Shown here one piece after another: positions 1 through 7,909 of a DNA stretch of 43,344 nucleotides (positions are counted from its first letter, which is position 1; each line of letters opens with the position of its first letter). The notes under the pieces were generated by a model. The model was given only the letters and a program-made list of their open reading frames with translations. It was not told the DNA's origin and searched no databases. Source of the stretch: Pseudomonadales bacterium (GTDB taxonomy: Bacteria > Pseudomonadota > Gammaproteobacteria > Pseudomonadales > Pseudohongiellaceae); the NCBI GenBank assembly GCA_024234395.1, contig JACKOH010000005.1, positions 1-43,344 on the forward strand, given 5' to 3'. The position numbers were made by a program, and so were the translations under genes.

Positions 1-13
1 TATCCGGTCCCTT

Positions 14-80
14 TGAAAAGGGTCCTTTTCCGATGGGCTCTTTCAGACGGGCCCCTTCAGACGGGCCCCTTCAGACGGGC
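14..80. repeat. Degenerate 14-bp tandem repeat across the end of the FkbM gene
   Basis: Units of TTCAGACGGGCCCC lie at 42-55 and 56-69, with a partial unit at 70-80. A degenerate unit (TTCCGATGGGCTCT) lies at 28-41 and a weaker one before it. On the minus strand the last codons and the TGA stop of the FkbM methyltransferase fall inside the array. Because 14 is not a multiple of 3, a change in copy number would shift the frame and change the C-terminus. Confidence 0.75.
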
Positions 81-824
81 ATAGACGTCTCCACTGCCAG
101 CGTCGATGCCCTCAAGCTCGGTCGCGATATCCCGGGCGCCGAGCCAGCGTTTCGCGCGCAATCGATGGGTTTCCCCGGCCGCCAGGTTGAACTCATACTC
201 TCCCAGTTCACCAAGCCGGCTTACGCAGGCCAGCGCGGAATCAATTGCCGCCGGGATGTATTCGAACGACAGGGCCGCCAGCGGTCGCGACAATCCCTGC
301 AGGACCTCCAGCTCAAATCCCTCCACGTCGATCTTGCAGAACCGCGGTTCGCCGTGAGTTGCAATCAGCGTATCCAGGGTGGTCACCGGCACTTTGACTT
401 CCCGATCCCACCTGACCCGGCTGAACGAGGGGTCGCTCTGCACCCGGGTTTGCCACTGCTGGGACAGGGTAGTGACCGTGGGGGTACGGGTACTGATAAA
501 CAGGGTCGCCTCGCCAGGCTCGGCGGCGACCGCCTGCTCCACCAGCGTGACCGAGTCATCCGCGCCGTACAGGCGCCGCAGGGTCTGCATCAGCAGTGGC
601 TGAGGTTCGACCGCTACGATGCGGGCTCCAAGTGACCGCCATGCGCGCAGACGATTGCCCACATGGGCCCCGATATCAAAACAGAGATCCCCGGGGTCGA
701 TAAATTGCCCGTAACATCGGCGCATGCGTGCCTGGCGTCCAGGAATCCCGTAATACATCAACAGCGATCGCCACAGACCCCAGCGGCCGCGCCAGTCGCT
801 TCCAGTCTCAACCTGGTCAGCCAC
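57..824 (-). CDS. FkbM family SAM-dependent methyltransferase
   Basis: Members of this family are class I, S-adenosylmethionine-dependent methyltransferases, usually O-methylating sugars or secondary metabolites. The protein shows the SAM-binding motif FDIGAHVGNR followed by ARIVAVEPQP (the acidic end of strand 2). Further on, CKIDVEGFELEVLQGL is the FkbM hallmark. I place the start at a GTG whose G is the last base of the sulfatase TAG stop (TAGTG), giving 255 aa and suggesting translational coupling. An upstream ATG at 893 would add 23 residues but overlap the sulfatase by 70 bp. An internal ATG before YYGIPG (758) is also possible. No clear ribosome-binding site decides between them. The substrate is unknown; pairing with a membrane sulfatase-like enzyme suggests modification of a surface glycan (inference). 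Confidence 0.85.
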   Translation of the reverse strand: MADQVETGSDWRGRWGLWRSLLMYYGIPGRQARMRRCYGQFIDPGDLCFDIGAHVGNRLRAWRSLGARIVAVEPQPLLMQTLRRLYGADDSVTLVEQAVAAEPGEATLFISTRTPTVTTLSQQWQTRVQSDPSFSRVRWDREVKVPVTTLDTLIATHGEPRFCKIDVEGFELEVLQGLSRPLAALSFEYIPAAIDSALACVSRLGELGEYEFNLAAGETHRLRAKRWLGARDIATELEGIDAGSGDVYARLKGPV

Positions 825-2434
825 TACTCGGCAGCCCCGGACGGTCCGGAAAAGGCTGCCACGAAACGATTGCGCAGACTGTCCATGGGCCACACTGGCG
901 CATCGTCTCCGGGCAGCATGCCTGGTTGCCAGTGCCAGTCAGCGATGGCATCGATCACGGCCGGATCACGGGCAATCAGGTGCACCGGCACCTGCCTGGC
1001 ATCGGGATCCCCGGAGACCATCGGTGCGGGGGGATGGTCACCCAGCATCAGGATCACCAGGTTTTCGTCGCCGTACTGTTGCACATAGGAGACCAGGGTT
1101 CTGAGCATGTACTCGATAGACTGGCGGTAGTGAGAGCGAATCGAATCCACTTCCCGCCACACAGTCTCAGGGCTCGGTCCGGACTGCGCCTGGCTGTCAA
1201 AAATCCGGCCGTCACCGACCTGATCCCAGGGCACCAGGTGGGCAACCGGTGTCCACGGAGCATGGGAGGAAATCAGCGCCACCTCCGCCATTACCGGCTG
1301 GCGCCCGGTGCCACTGCGCTCCCGCTTCTGTAACGCGGAAAGCACGTACTGATCCGGCATGGTTACCCAATTGAAAGGCAGCCCCTGGTAGCCGAAATTG
1401 TGCGCATTGTAGATGGTGTCATACCCATAGTACTGCCCCTCGGGCCAGGCCATGCTGATAGCGGGCATGGCGGCCACAGTGCGCCAGCCGGCACCGCGGA
1501 ACAGCTGGTTCAGTGTAACCCGATCGCTGATCACCAGCGTTTCGTAGCGCGTTTCACTGTCGATCCACGCTCCGGACAGGGTGGAGGCATGCGCCAGCCA
1601 GCTGAGGCCGCCTACCGTCGGCGAGGTGAGAAAGGCGCTGCGCGCATACACGCCATCGGCGGCCAGGGCTTCGCCGGCCTCGGTCAGGGTCGCGGTGACC
1701 GATTCGGCGAACGGCTCCCGATCGAGTAACACGCGGCCGTAGGATTCCGCGAAGACGATATAGACATCCTTGCCGCGCAGCCGGCTGAACAGCGGCTCAC
1801 CGGCCCGATCAGCCAGTTGGTCTTCATTGACCGTCTCGGCAAAATCGCGAATATCATGGACGCTTTCCATGGTATCGCGACCATGGGCAACGAGCTGGTC
1901 CCAGGCAAAAGTTCCAGTCCGGGACCAACCGGCGGCGTTCAGCGCACCCCAACCCAGCAACAAGACCAGCAGCGTCAATGCGGATGCCCGTGGCGCCACC
2001 CGCAGGGCAACCTGGACCCGCCCCAGCATGGCGAAGGCCAGCCAGGCCAGCAGGGCACTGACCAGAACCAGGACCACTCCGACCGCAGTTGCAGCCAGAT
2101 TACCGAGCACGCCGGTCAACAGCCGGCTGCCATCTGCCAGCAGATGAGCATCAAAAATCAGGTTGAAAGGTCGACCGAATATCTCATGAGTGACCAGGTC
2201 GGCACCACGCAGCAGTATGCCGAGGCCCAGCAAAACGGCCAGCACTACCCGGCTGACCGCGGCCGCCCGTCCAGGCGCCAGCAACAATAGTCCGATGACC
2301 ATGAACTCAAGGGGAAAATAGATAAATGCCGACCCGTTGATCCAGGCCAGGCGATTGGGCAGAGTCAGGGCCACGAACAGGCCAGCAAAGGCCACCAGGG
2401 TAATCAGGCGCCGGGCATGAAGACTGAATTGCAC
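824..2434 (-). CDS. Membrane-anchored sulfatase/LTA-synthase-like phosphotransferase
   Basis: 536 aa. The N-terminal third has several hydrophobic segments (about residues 10-30, 38-55, 60-80, 105-140 and 150-170), followed by a large periplasmic domain of the alkaline phosphatase/sulfatase superfamily. Visible motifs are VYIVFAESYGR, where the acidic residue and following Ser occupy the metal-ligand/nucleophile position, TSPTVGGLSWLAHASTLSG in the middle, and LVILMLGDHPPAP near the C-terminus, the Asp-His metal-binding signature. This architecture is typical of LTA-synthase-like, phosphoethanolamine or other phospho-group transferases, and of membrane sulfatases; sequence alone does not choose between them. 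It is the upstream member of a two-gene unit with the FkbM methyltransferase, whose GTG start overlaps this stop by one base. Confidence 0.8.
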   Translation of the reverse strand: MQFSLHARRLITLVAFAGLFVALTLPNRLAWINGSAFIYFPLEFMVIGLLLLAPGRAAAVSRVVLAVLLGLGILLRGADLVTHEIFGRPFNLIFDAHLLADGSRLLTGVLGNLAATAVGVVLVLVSALLAWLAFAMLGRVQVALRVAPRASALTLLVLLLGWGALNAAGWSRTGTFAWDQLVAHGRDTMESVHDIRDFAETVNEDQLADRAGEPLFSRLRGKDVYIVFAESYGRVLLDREPFAESVTATLTEAGEALAADGVYARSAFLTSPTVGGLSWLAHASTLSGAWIDSETRYETLVISDRVTLNQLFRGAGWRTVAAMPAISMAWPEGQYYGYDTIYNAHNFGYQGLPFNWVTMPDQYVLSALQKRERSGTGRQPVMAEVALISSHAPWTPVAHLVPWDQVGDGRIFDSQAQSGPSPETVWREVDSIRSHYRQSIEYMLRTLVSYVQQYGDENLVILMLGDHPPAPMVSGDPDARQVPVHLIARDPAVIDAIADWHWQPGMLPGDDAPVWPMDSLRNRFVAAFSGPSGAAE

Positions 2435-2523
2435 GGTTGAACTCCGGGAAACGGCAGTGGATGTAAAACAGTATACTGACGAAGCAGCGATTCAGACTAG
2501 TGCTGGTTCCCGGAAGCTGTGGA

Positions 2524-3150
2524 TCAACCTGGCGGCCCACTCAGGTAAATTTCGTTGGTATCCTGTCCTATCACCCCTTTCGGAATAAAATTCATTGCCA
2601 GCGACTTGCGGATTTCCCGGTACTCGTGCCGATTGACCTTATGGCGCAGGTAGGAGGGAAAAATCAGTAATGAATCATTGCCCAGCTCGAAAATGTAGGA
2701 CGGGCCATTGAGCGCATTGTACGAGGTGGGCTTTAAATCAAACTGCGGAGCAACCGGCTTTTCAAAAGTAATCTTGGATTTGTTATTGCCTTCCAGCCCG
2801 AAATAGTAAACCGCACTGAACATGGCATTACCATGGTTGTGAAGCACCGAGATCTTGTTGGCTTCAGTGCGGGTAAACCAGGAGGTGGTCATATAGAACT
2901 CGTTTTCATATTTCATGAAACCGGTTGTATATTGATTGATGATATCGACGAAAATTTTCTGCAGATCCCTCTCGTCGTCCAGCACCTTGAGATTCCTGCC
3001 TATCTGCAGAAAATAGTCCGCGCAATCGTCTGCATTGGTACTTTTCCACTCCTGTCTGGCATAGAGCGTTTCCATCCGCTCGCGATCCACACCGAGCTCC
3101 CGGTACTCCACGATAGGTTCAGGAAAGATGGGAAGTAATTGCGATTTCAT
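2524..3150 (-). CDS. Putative 2OG-Fe(II) oxygenase, TIGR02466-like
   Basis: 208 aa, no signal peptide. The central part, ISVLHNHGNAMFSAVYYFG, resembles the His-x-His segment and the following (S)GVYYL strand of the TIGR02466 family of putative 2-oxoglutarate/Fe(II) oxygenases. Further on, LLIFPSYLRHKVNRH resembles the family's FPS-x-L-x-H segment carrying the distal metal-binding His. The family is frequent in marine phages and marine bacteria and has no assigned substrate. The gene is less GC-rich than its neighbours and is separated from them on both sides, compatible with acquisition. The function is inferred from motif resemblance only. Confidence 0.65.
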   Translation of the reverse strand: MKSQLLPIFPEPIVEYRELGVDRERMETLYARQEWKSTNADDCADYFLQIGRNLKVLDDERDLQKIFVDIINQYTTGFMKYENEFYMTTSWFTRTEANKISVLHNHGNAMFSAVYYFGLEGNNKSKITFEKPVAPQFDLKPTSYNALNGPSYIFELGNDSLLIFPSYLRHKVNRHEYREIRKSLAMNFIPKGVIGQDTNEIYLSGPPG

Positions 3151-3720
3151 CCGAATAATTCTCCAGGATACTATTGGTACTGCCTTCGAATAGATGTCCG
3201 GCTGGCGGCAAGCGCCTGTATAACTGATTTCACCGGATTGAAATTGATCTGCATCAAGCGGGTAACTGATCCAGTCTTTTCCTGCTCAAAGCGATGCGGC
3301 TCTGCCCCGGCTGGCGACCAGAACCACCGGAACTGAGAATTGATGCACTGCTCACAAACGGGCGACCTTTCAGGCGCGGCAGATGGTAATACGATATTCA
3401 GGCAATTTCCAGCATACTCCCGCGGCAACGGGACCGGTCAGGAGAAATTCCTGGCACGCGTCTGAACCGGAGTAAGGTGGATGACTTTCCGACCAGATCG
3501 AGGCCACCACCCCCTGCACTGCATATTGCCACCGGCCGCTCTCTGCGGGACTACCTGTCCACTTTGCCATTAAGCTGGATGCCAGAGTTCAGACTGGCGG
3601 TATTCAGATACTCCAGCGATCCCGGGTCTGCATTACAGACTGCTCGAAAGATCGCAATGGATGCTGCATCAGAGGTCGATGAGGAAGCTGTCGGCTGGCC
3701 GGGAAATTTATGATAAAAAG

Positions 3721-3736
3721 TGTGAACCAGTTCACA
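3721..3736. promoter_or_regulatory. Perfect CRP/FNR-type palindrome (TGTGA-N6-TCACA)
   Basis: The sequence TGTGAACCAGTTCACA is a perfect inverted repeat (TGTGAAC/GTTCACA, 2-bp spacer) and matches the Escherichia coli CRP and Pseudomonas Vfr consensus TGTGA-N6-TCACA without mismatch. It lies 570 bp upstream of the minus-strand oxygenase-like gene and 337 bp upstream of the plus-strand gene at 4074, so the target is unclear. Binding by a CRP-family regulator is inferred. Confidence 0.5.
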
Positions 3737-3768
3737 TTATTCCAATTTTCCACTACCTCCCGCTTCAT

Positions 3769-3782
3769 AATGAACGTTCATT
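3769..3782. promoter_or_regulatory. Perfect 14-bp palindrome, TetR-type operator candidate
   Basis: AATGAACGTTCATT is perfectly self-complementary and sits in AT-rich DNA 32 bp to the right of the CRP-like site. TetR-family repressors often bind palindromes of the form TGAACGTTCA. No TetR gene is present in the window, so any regulator must be encoded elsewhere. Confidence 0.4.
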
Positions 3783-4073
3783 CTTTTTTCATAACAGCCA
3801 GACAGACTCTACAAGCTGGTTGTTTTAATTAAGATTTTCAGAGAACAGCACGCAGCCACCGGGGTTTTTCTGAACTGCAATTTTTATGGCCCTGCGCTTT
3901 ACTTTCTGAAAAAGCAATACACACGAATTCAGCAAGGCTGAAAATCTGTCTGACTTTTGTAATTTTTCACTTGAATTCCGTTTCTGATTATTGAGTCGAA
4001 TCAGAAAGTTATCCTGCAAACGGCGCGCAGGGAAAAGCTCCGCTTCCAGAATAGCTAACGACAGGAGGCAATC

Positions 4074-4700
4074 ATGGAACTGGGAATAGAATTCGAGGAA
4101 CAACTGGCCGGCTACTTCAGCCTGAATGCACTTAACCCTGAAGCTGGTGAACAGAAGGGAAAGTCATCCAATCAGCATCTGGTAGTCCATACCCGGGTCA
4201 CCATCGAGGATCTTCATCGCTGGCTTGAGACCCGGAGCTGCTCAGGCAATCTGAATGGCACTGTCGATTTCCCGCCGCTTGGGAAACATCTCCCGATCCA
4301 GTCCGGCCACATCGGCCTGATTAATACCAACGATCTACTGGATATCGATCTGCTGATCTATGAAATGAATTTTCGGGCGCGAGGTCAGGATTATTTCCTG
4401 ACTGGAAAGAAGCAAGTATCACATGATCACTGCCCGGACAGCTGGCCGGATGTAATGACAGTCTATGCGCAGTTGCATGAAGGCAATGACAGGGATGCAC
4501 CGATAACAGGAGCCGGAATATTGAAACTCGAATTGGACGACCTGTTCGATATGCTATCAACCATCACCGTGATGGGCACCGACTCGGTCCCGGAAAAAGC
4601 CATTGCTATCAGACAGTTCGGTAAGCTGTATCTGGGTGAGCTCTGGAAGACCTGTTCATCTTTCGTCGGATCTGGAGAGGTCTGTGGAACTTCTGATTAG
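4074..4700 (+). CDS. Conserved protein of a family associated with GMC-oxidoreductase neighbourhoods; function unknown
   Basis: 208 aa, soluble. A strong ribosome-binding site (AGGAGG, 4062-4067) fixes the start. An N-terminal segment ending in VTIEDLHRWLE and LNGTVDFPPLG is followed by YEMNFRARGQDYFLTGKKQV, DSWPDVMTVYAQLHEG, GAGILKLELDDLFDMLSTI and QFGKLYLGELW. I associate this series of motifs with a module found in or next to cholesterol-oxidase-like GMC oxidoreductases and lipid-active hydrolases; this is recollection, not a search. The N-terminal half is related to the truncated protein at 14,699 (VTI-x-D, GNLN-x-(T/S)V-x-FPPLG). The last residues (GTSD and the stop) are read from a lone element A end, and an element B copy follows within a few bases, so the original C-terminus may have been longer. 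Confidence 0.6.
   Translation: MELGIEFEEQLAGYFSLNALNPEAGEQKGKSSNQHLVVHTRVTIEDLHRWLETRSCSGNLNGTVDFPPLGKHLPIQSGHIGLINTNDLLDIDLLIYEMNFRARGQDYFLTGKKQVSHDHCPDSWPDVMTVYAQLHEGNDRDAPITGAGILKLELDDLFDMLSTITVMGTDSVPEKAIAIRQFGKLYLGELWKTCSSFVGSGEVCGTSD
4686..4699. repeat. Lone terminal end of element A
   Basis: GGAACTTCTGATTA differs at one position from the element A terminus GGAACCTCTGATTA seen at 12,480. It supplies the last codons of the upstream gene and directly abuts an element B copy. The rest of element A is absent here, so this is a remnant, or the element was replaced by B. Confidence 0.55.
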
Positions 4701-4701
4701 C

Positions 4702-4841
4702 ACCCGTTGGAAAGCTTTCAGCTGACACAATACGGCGTTACAATCCGTCTCAAAATGCTCATTTACACTCTGTAAACTGCGCTTTTTCGCCAGATTTTGC
4801 CTTGTCTTGCGCTCACCTGAAAGCTTTTCAAAAGGCTGCTG
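4702..4841 (-). repeat. Element B, copy 1 (reverse orientation)
   Basis: About 140 bp bounded by imperfect inverted ends: TTGGAAAGCTTTCAGCTGA on the left and, read on the minus strand, TTGAAAAGCTTTCAGGTGA on the right. Read on the minus strand, the interior holds GTGAGCGCAAGACAAGGC, then GCGAAAAAGCGCAGTTTACA and GATTGTAACGCCGTATTGT. These blocks recur in the copies at 7,910 and 14,996. There is no coding capacity. It resembles a non-autonomous mobile element or an intergenic hairpin repeat. Confidence 0.75.
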
Positions 4842-5009
4842 TATTGTGGGATTGCTCGGCGGGAGTCATGCGGATATTGCTGTAGGCAGAGCATAAGTTG
4901 CGGAGGGGGCCTCATTATTTGTGAATCTGAAGTCTGCTGAACCCTGTGGCAGGAATTCAGTACTTCAAACCACTCATGGAGGCCCGACCTCCACAACAGC
5001 TAAAGCTCT

Positions 5010-5222
5010 TTAGCCAAATACGCTATGGCCAGTTTCGCAACAGCTGAAGCAGCCATTGGCGGTGGGATAAATACTCTTTGCCTCCTCTATTGCTTCAATG
5101 CAATGGTTGAATTCTCCGACGTAGGTACGATTGGTCTCCATCGGCATATGATGGCAGCCATCAATGTGAACTTCATGATCTCCATTCAGTAACTCCGTTT
5201 TTTCAACAAAATAGCTTGACAT
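5010..5222 (-). CDS. Small conserved Cys/His-rich protein of unknown function
   Basis: 70 aa beginning MSSYFVEKTELLNGDHEVH. The ATG at 5222 is chosen because CAGGAG lies eight bases upstream; a longer in-frame start at 5273 has no such site. The motif order is NGDHEVH, GCHHMP, a conserved Leu/Val-Gly-x-(F/Y) region, HCIEAIEEAK, then NGCFSCC and a terminal GH. I recognise this as a widespread small family of unknown function in proteobacteria, with paired Cys and His residues that could bind metal (inference). It is isolated between repeats and intergenic DNA and is relatively AT-rich, which fits a mobile or recently acquired gene. Confidence 0.7.
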   Translation of the reverse strand: MSSYFVEKTELLNGDHEVHIDGCHHMPMETNRTYVGEFNHCIEAIEEAKSIYPTANGCFSCCETGHSVFG

Positions 5223-5288
5223 GTTCGTACTCCTGCAAGATACGGTGATTGAACATAATGGCTTCGCGATCAAAGCTGAAGTGAATTG

Positions 5289-5304
5289 TTAACTCAGCAG
5301 TTAA
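5289..5304. promoter_or_regulatory. Inverted repeat TTAACT-CAGC-AGTTAA upstream of the small Cys/His gene
   Basis: Perfect 6-bp arms with a 4-bp spacer lie 67-82 bp upstream of the minus-strand start at 5222, where an operator would be expected. The regulator is unknown. Such a short palindrome can arise by chance in AT-rich DNA. Confidence 0.25.
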
Positions 5305-5651
5305 TCGTCACGCGAAACTACTGAAGTAGAACGCGCGAGATTGGATATTGTTTTTGAATTGATCCAAATTCTGTGAAGCAGGTCTCGTTTCTTCGATAAC
5401 CCGGTTAAGCCCGTTCAGCGCGCACGAATGACGTGAATCATCCCGGATTACCATAACGCCCATTATTTCGCTATCTGCCTGAGTTACTTACATTCCCTGT
5501 GAAGGAAATTTCCCCAACTACAGCCTTTTCAAAGACACTTTTTCATGCTCATTTTAATGCCTGTTTATTAAAGACAACCGGCGCTCAGATACCGTTTAGG
5601 GAGTGCCGGGAGTAGCTTTTGCAATCTCCACCCCGAAGCGGCGCCACTGAT
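5305..5651. other. Intergenic DNA without recognisable genes
   Basis: I find no credible reading frame, RNA gene or strong terminator. A weak inverted repeat (TTGGAT...ATCCAA, 15-base loop) is present near 5340-5367. The right end approaches the stop of the minus-strand M50 protease. Confidence 0.5.
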
Positions 5652-6290
5652 TTACCTGACAAATACCAGGTAGGGCATCAGCAGGCGACTGAATCGCATC
5701 AGGAAATTGAAGATCGGTACGCCGAACAGGCTCAGCAGAATCAGGATCAGGAACAGCTGGGCGCCATACCTGCCGTTGTAATAATCGAAGCGTTGCCGCA
5801 GAGTGTCAGGGAGTGACCAGGAAAGAATATAGTGTCCGTCCAGCGGTCCGAAGGGGATCAGGTTAAACAGCATCAGCAACAGGTTGATCTGGGCCATGAA
5901 GGATAGAAACATGGCCTCCTGATCCGACACGCCTGAGCTGTTGCGATAGAGGTATTGCAACGTGTTGATGGCCGCAACCGCGAGCAGCAGGTTCATCAGC
6001 GGACCGGCGGCGGCGACCGCGGCACTGCCCCAGGGGTAACGGAGTTTACGCTGACTGGTCGGCACCGGCCGGGCGTACCCGAATCCCACCAGCACCACCA
6101 TCAGCAAACCCATGGGATCTATGTGCGAAACCGGATTCAGGGTCAGGCGGCCCATTTTCTGGGCGGTGTCGTCTCCCAGCAGCCAGGCACAGGAAGCGTG
6201 TCCAAACTCGTGCAGGGTGAGCGAGAAAATAATCGCCACCAGAATTGTGAAGAAGACCAGGTACTGGCCGGACAGTAAAAGTGGCAACAT
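5652..6290 (-). CDS. Site-2-protease-like zinc metalloprotease (M50 family)
   Basis: 212 aa, mostly hydrophobic, with about five membrane segments. The active-site motif HEFGH is at residues 27-31 inside the first or second helix, and the second motif NLIPFGPLDG (near residue 145) supplies the metal-binding Asp. Between them lies the GPLMNLLLA segment typical of the Rip-like M50B branch without PDZ domain. Such proteases cleave substrates within the membrane, often anti-sigma factors, but the target of this branch is usually unknown. The start at 6290 has no strong ribosome-binding site. The gene stands alone, with an element A end-like sequence just upstream. Confidence 0.85.
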   Translation of the reverse strand: MLPLLLSGQYLVFFTILVAIIFSLTLHEFGHASCAWLLGDDTAQKMGRLTLNPVSHIDPMGLLMVVLVGFGYARPVPTSQRKLRYPWGSAAVAAAGPLMNLLLAVAAINTLQYLYRNSSGVSDQEAMFLSFMAQINLLLMLFNLIPFGPLDGHYILSWSLPDTLRQRFDYYNGRYGAQLFLILILLSLFGVPIFNFLMRFSRLLMPYLVFVR

Positions 6291-6327
6291 GGTAACAACT
6301 GCCTGTTTCAGGTGACTGGGCGCCTAA

Positions 6328-6342
6328 GGAACCTCTGATCAA
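6328..6342. repeat. Lone element A end-like sequence
   Basis: GGAACCTCTGATCAA matches 14 of 15 bases of the element A terminus GGAACCTCTGATTAA. No matching opposite end is visible nearby, so it is a remnant or a solo end between the M50 protease and dbpA. Confidence 0.45.
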
Positions 6343-6464
6343 TCTGCAGTTCCATAATGCCGACCAGCGGAGGCTGGAGAAAGACAGCATAATTACAGGT
6401 CGCAAACTGATCTGCAACAGCAAAGACAATGCCGGTTGCACGCAGGTGACTCGGAGTAATCAGC

Positions 6465-7844
6465 TCAGGGCAGCTTCCGCGCCTGTATTTTTCTTCCCTT
6501 GACTCCCCCTTCGACCAGCATTTTCAGGGCAGTGTCTGCCGCCTGCCGATCCACGGCGACATAGGCGACGGTGTCGAACAGGGTGATTTTGCCCACCTGC
6601 GCGCCACTCAAGCCACCTTTGGCTGTCAAGGCGCCAAGCAGGTCCCCGGCCCGGAGTTTGTCCTTGCGGCCGCTATTCACCATCAGCGTGACCATTGGAG
6701 GATAAAGTGTGAAACCTGGCTTGTCCGTCAGTTCGACAATGTTCCCCAAGGTGACGTGGAAGCCCTGGGAATCTTCGATGGCACGCAACTGGCGGCGCTC
6801 CCGGTCACTGAACAGGCTGACTGCCAGCCCTCTGCTGCCGGCCCGGCCGGTCCGACCGATACGGTGAATATGTACCTCCGGATCACGTGCCAACTCAAAG
6901 TTGATCACCGCCGCCAACTCCTTAACATCCAGCCCGCGCGCCGCCATATCGGTAGCCACCAGGATCGAACTGCTTTGGCCCGCAAACCGGGCCAGAACCT
7001 GGTCCCGCTGATGCTGCTCGAGATCGCCGTGCAGGGCAAGGGCATGGAATCCGTGCTGTCTCAGGGTATTCACCAGCTGCTGACATTGCTGCCGGGTATT
7101 GCAGAACACCAGGCTGGACGGAGGCCGGTAACGGGCAATAATCCTGACCAGCATCTCAGCCCGTTCAGCATCCTCCACCGGGTAGAAAACCTGGTCGATA
7201 TCCGGACCTCCCCCGCTGCTCTCGATTCGCAGCTCCACAGGCCGGGTCTGCACGTTGCGACTGACCTGCCTGATCGAGTCCGGAAATGTTGCCGAGAACA
7301 ACAGGGTCTGCCGGGTGACTGGCAGGTTCGCGATGATCGCCACCATGTCATCATAAAAGCCCATATCCAGCATCCGGTCTGCCTCGTCCAATACCAGGGT
7401 TCGAACCGAATCGAGTCGCAGCGACCGCTTTTCAAGATGTTTGAGAATGCGGCCCGGCGTACCTACCACGATATGCGGACTGCGCTGCAGAGAGGCCAGT
7501 TGCGGGCCCATCGGTCTGCCACCACTCAGGCACAGAACCTTGACATTGGGGATGGCGCTGGCCAGTCGACGTATTTCGTTGGCTACCTGTTCGGCGAGCT
7601 CCCGGGTGGGCGTCAACACCAGCGCCTGGGTACGGTACTCCTGCGCATCCAGCTGGTTCAGCACACCGAGAGCAAACGCCGCGGTTTTGCCGCTGCCGGT
7701 TATGGCCATGGCTATCACGTCATCGCCTGCCAGTACGACGGGCAGCGCCTGCTCCTGCACCGGGGTCATGGCTTGATAGTCAAGCGCGTTCAGACTGGAA
7801 AGCAACTCTTTTCGAAGTGGCAATGCGTTAAATTCAGTCTTCAT
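6465..7844 (-). CDS. dbpA: ATP-dependent RNA helicase DbpA
   Basis: 459 aa from the ATG at 7844 (MKTEFNALPL); an in-frame start at 7868 would add eight atypical residues. DEAD-box motifs in order: Q motif (MTPVQEQALP), motif I AITGSGKT, PTRELAEQ, TPGR, DEAD in VLDEADRMLDMGF, SAT, then the second RecA domain with VATDMAARGLD and HRIGRTGR. The C-terminal about 75 residues (VTLMVNSGRKDKLRAGDLLGAL, VGKITLFDTVAYVAVD) form the DbpA RNA-binding domain, which in E. coli recognises hairpin 92 of 23S rRNA. This tail separates it from RhlE-type helicases. The predicted role is late assembly of the 50S ribosomal subunit. It is a single gene; element B lies upstream of its start. Confidence 0.93.
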   Translation of the reverse strand: MKTEFNALPLRKELLSSLNALDYQAMTPVQEQALPVVLAGDDVIAMAITGSGKTAAFALGVLNQLDAQEYRTQALVLTPTRELAEQVANEIRRLASAIPNVKVLCLSGGRPMGPQLASLQRSPHIVVGTPGRILKHLEKRSLRLDSVRTLVLDEADRMLDMGFYDDMVAIIANLPVTRQTLLFSATFPDSIRQVSRNVQTRPVELRIESSGGGPDIDQVFYPVEDAERAEMLVRIIARYRPPSSLVFCNTRQQCQQLVNTLRQHGFHALALHGDLEQHQRDQVLARFAGQSSSILVATDMAARGLDVKELAAVINFELARDPEVHIHRIGRTGRAGSRGLAVSLFSDRERRQLRAIEDSQGFHVTLGNIVELTDKPGFTLYPPMVTLMVNSGRKDKLRAGDLLGALTAKGGLSGAQVGKITLFDTVAYVAVDRQAADTALKMLVEGGVKGRKIQARKLP

Positions 7845-7909
7845 GGCAGGACCTTTGAGTGGCGGCACGCTTTGAGTGGCGGCGCGCAGGATAGCAGAAT
7901 CCAGGACTA

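Larger units (their letters stand above)
3151..4073. other. Long intergenic region, AT-rich in its right half
   Basis: About 920 bp between the oxygenase-like gene (minus) and the 208-aa gene (plus). No reading frame here looks convincingly coding: the candidates are short, lack good ribosome-binding sites and match no family I know. From about 3,700 on the DNA becomes AT-rich and carries two palindromes (3721-3736 and 3769-3782), as expected of a regulatory region. Confidence 0.6.

Noticed and set aside
10..30. CCCTTT/AAAGGG hairpin just past the FkbM stop as a terminator
   Set aside because: The loop is too short for the full stem, flanking bases mismatch, and no T-run follows; it may derive from the degenerate tandem repeat.
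33..635. Plus-strand frames opposite the FkbM gene
   Set aside because: Low-complexity Gln/Arg/Gly-rich products; the minus-strand methyltransferase has the SAM motif and FkbM hallmark.
3477..3713. 78-codon plus-strand frame starting with GTG
   Set aside because: The purine-rich stretch abuts the start without a usable spacer, and the product is Pro/Arg-rich at its start without motifs.
3825..4103. 92-codon minus-strand frame in the AT-rich region before the 4,074 gene
   Set aside because: It overlaps the well-supported start of the 4,074 gene, has no ribosome-binding site and no family resemblance.
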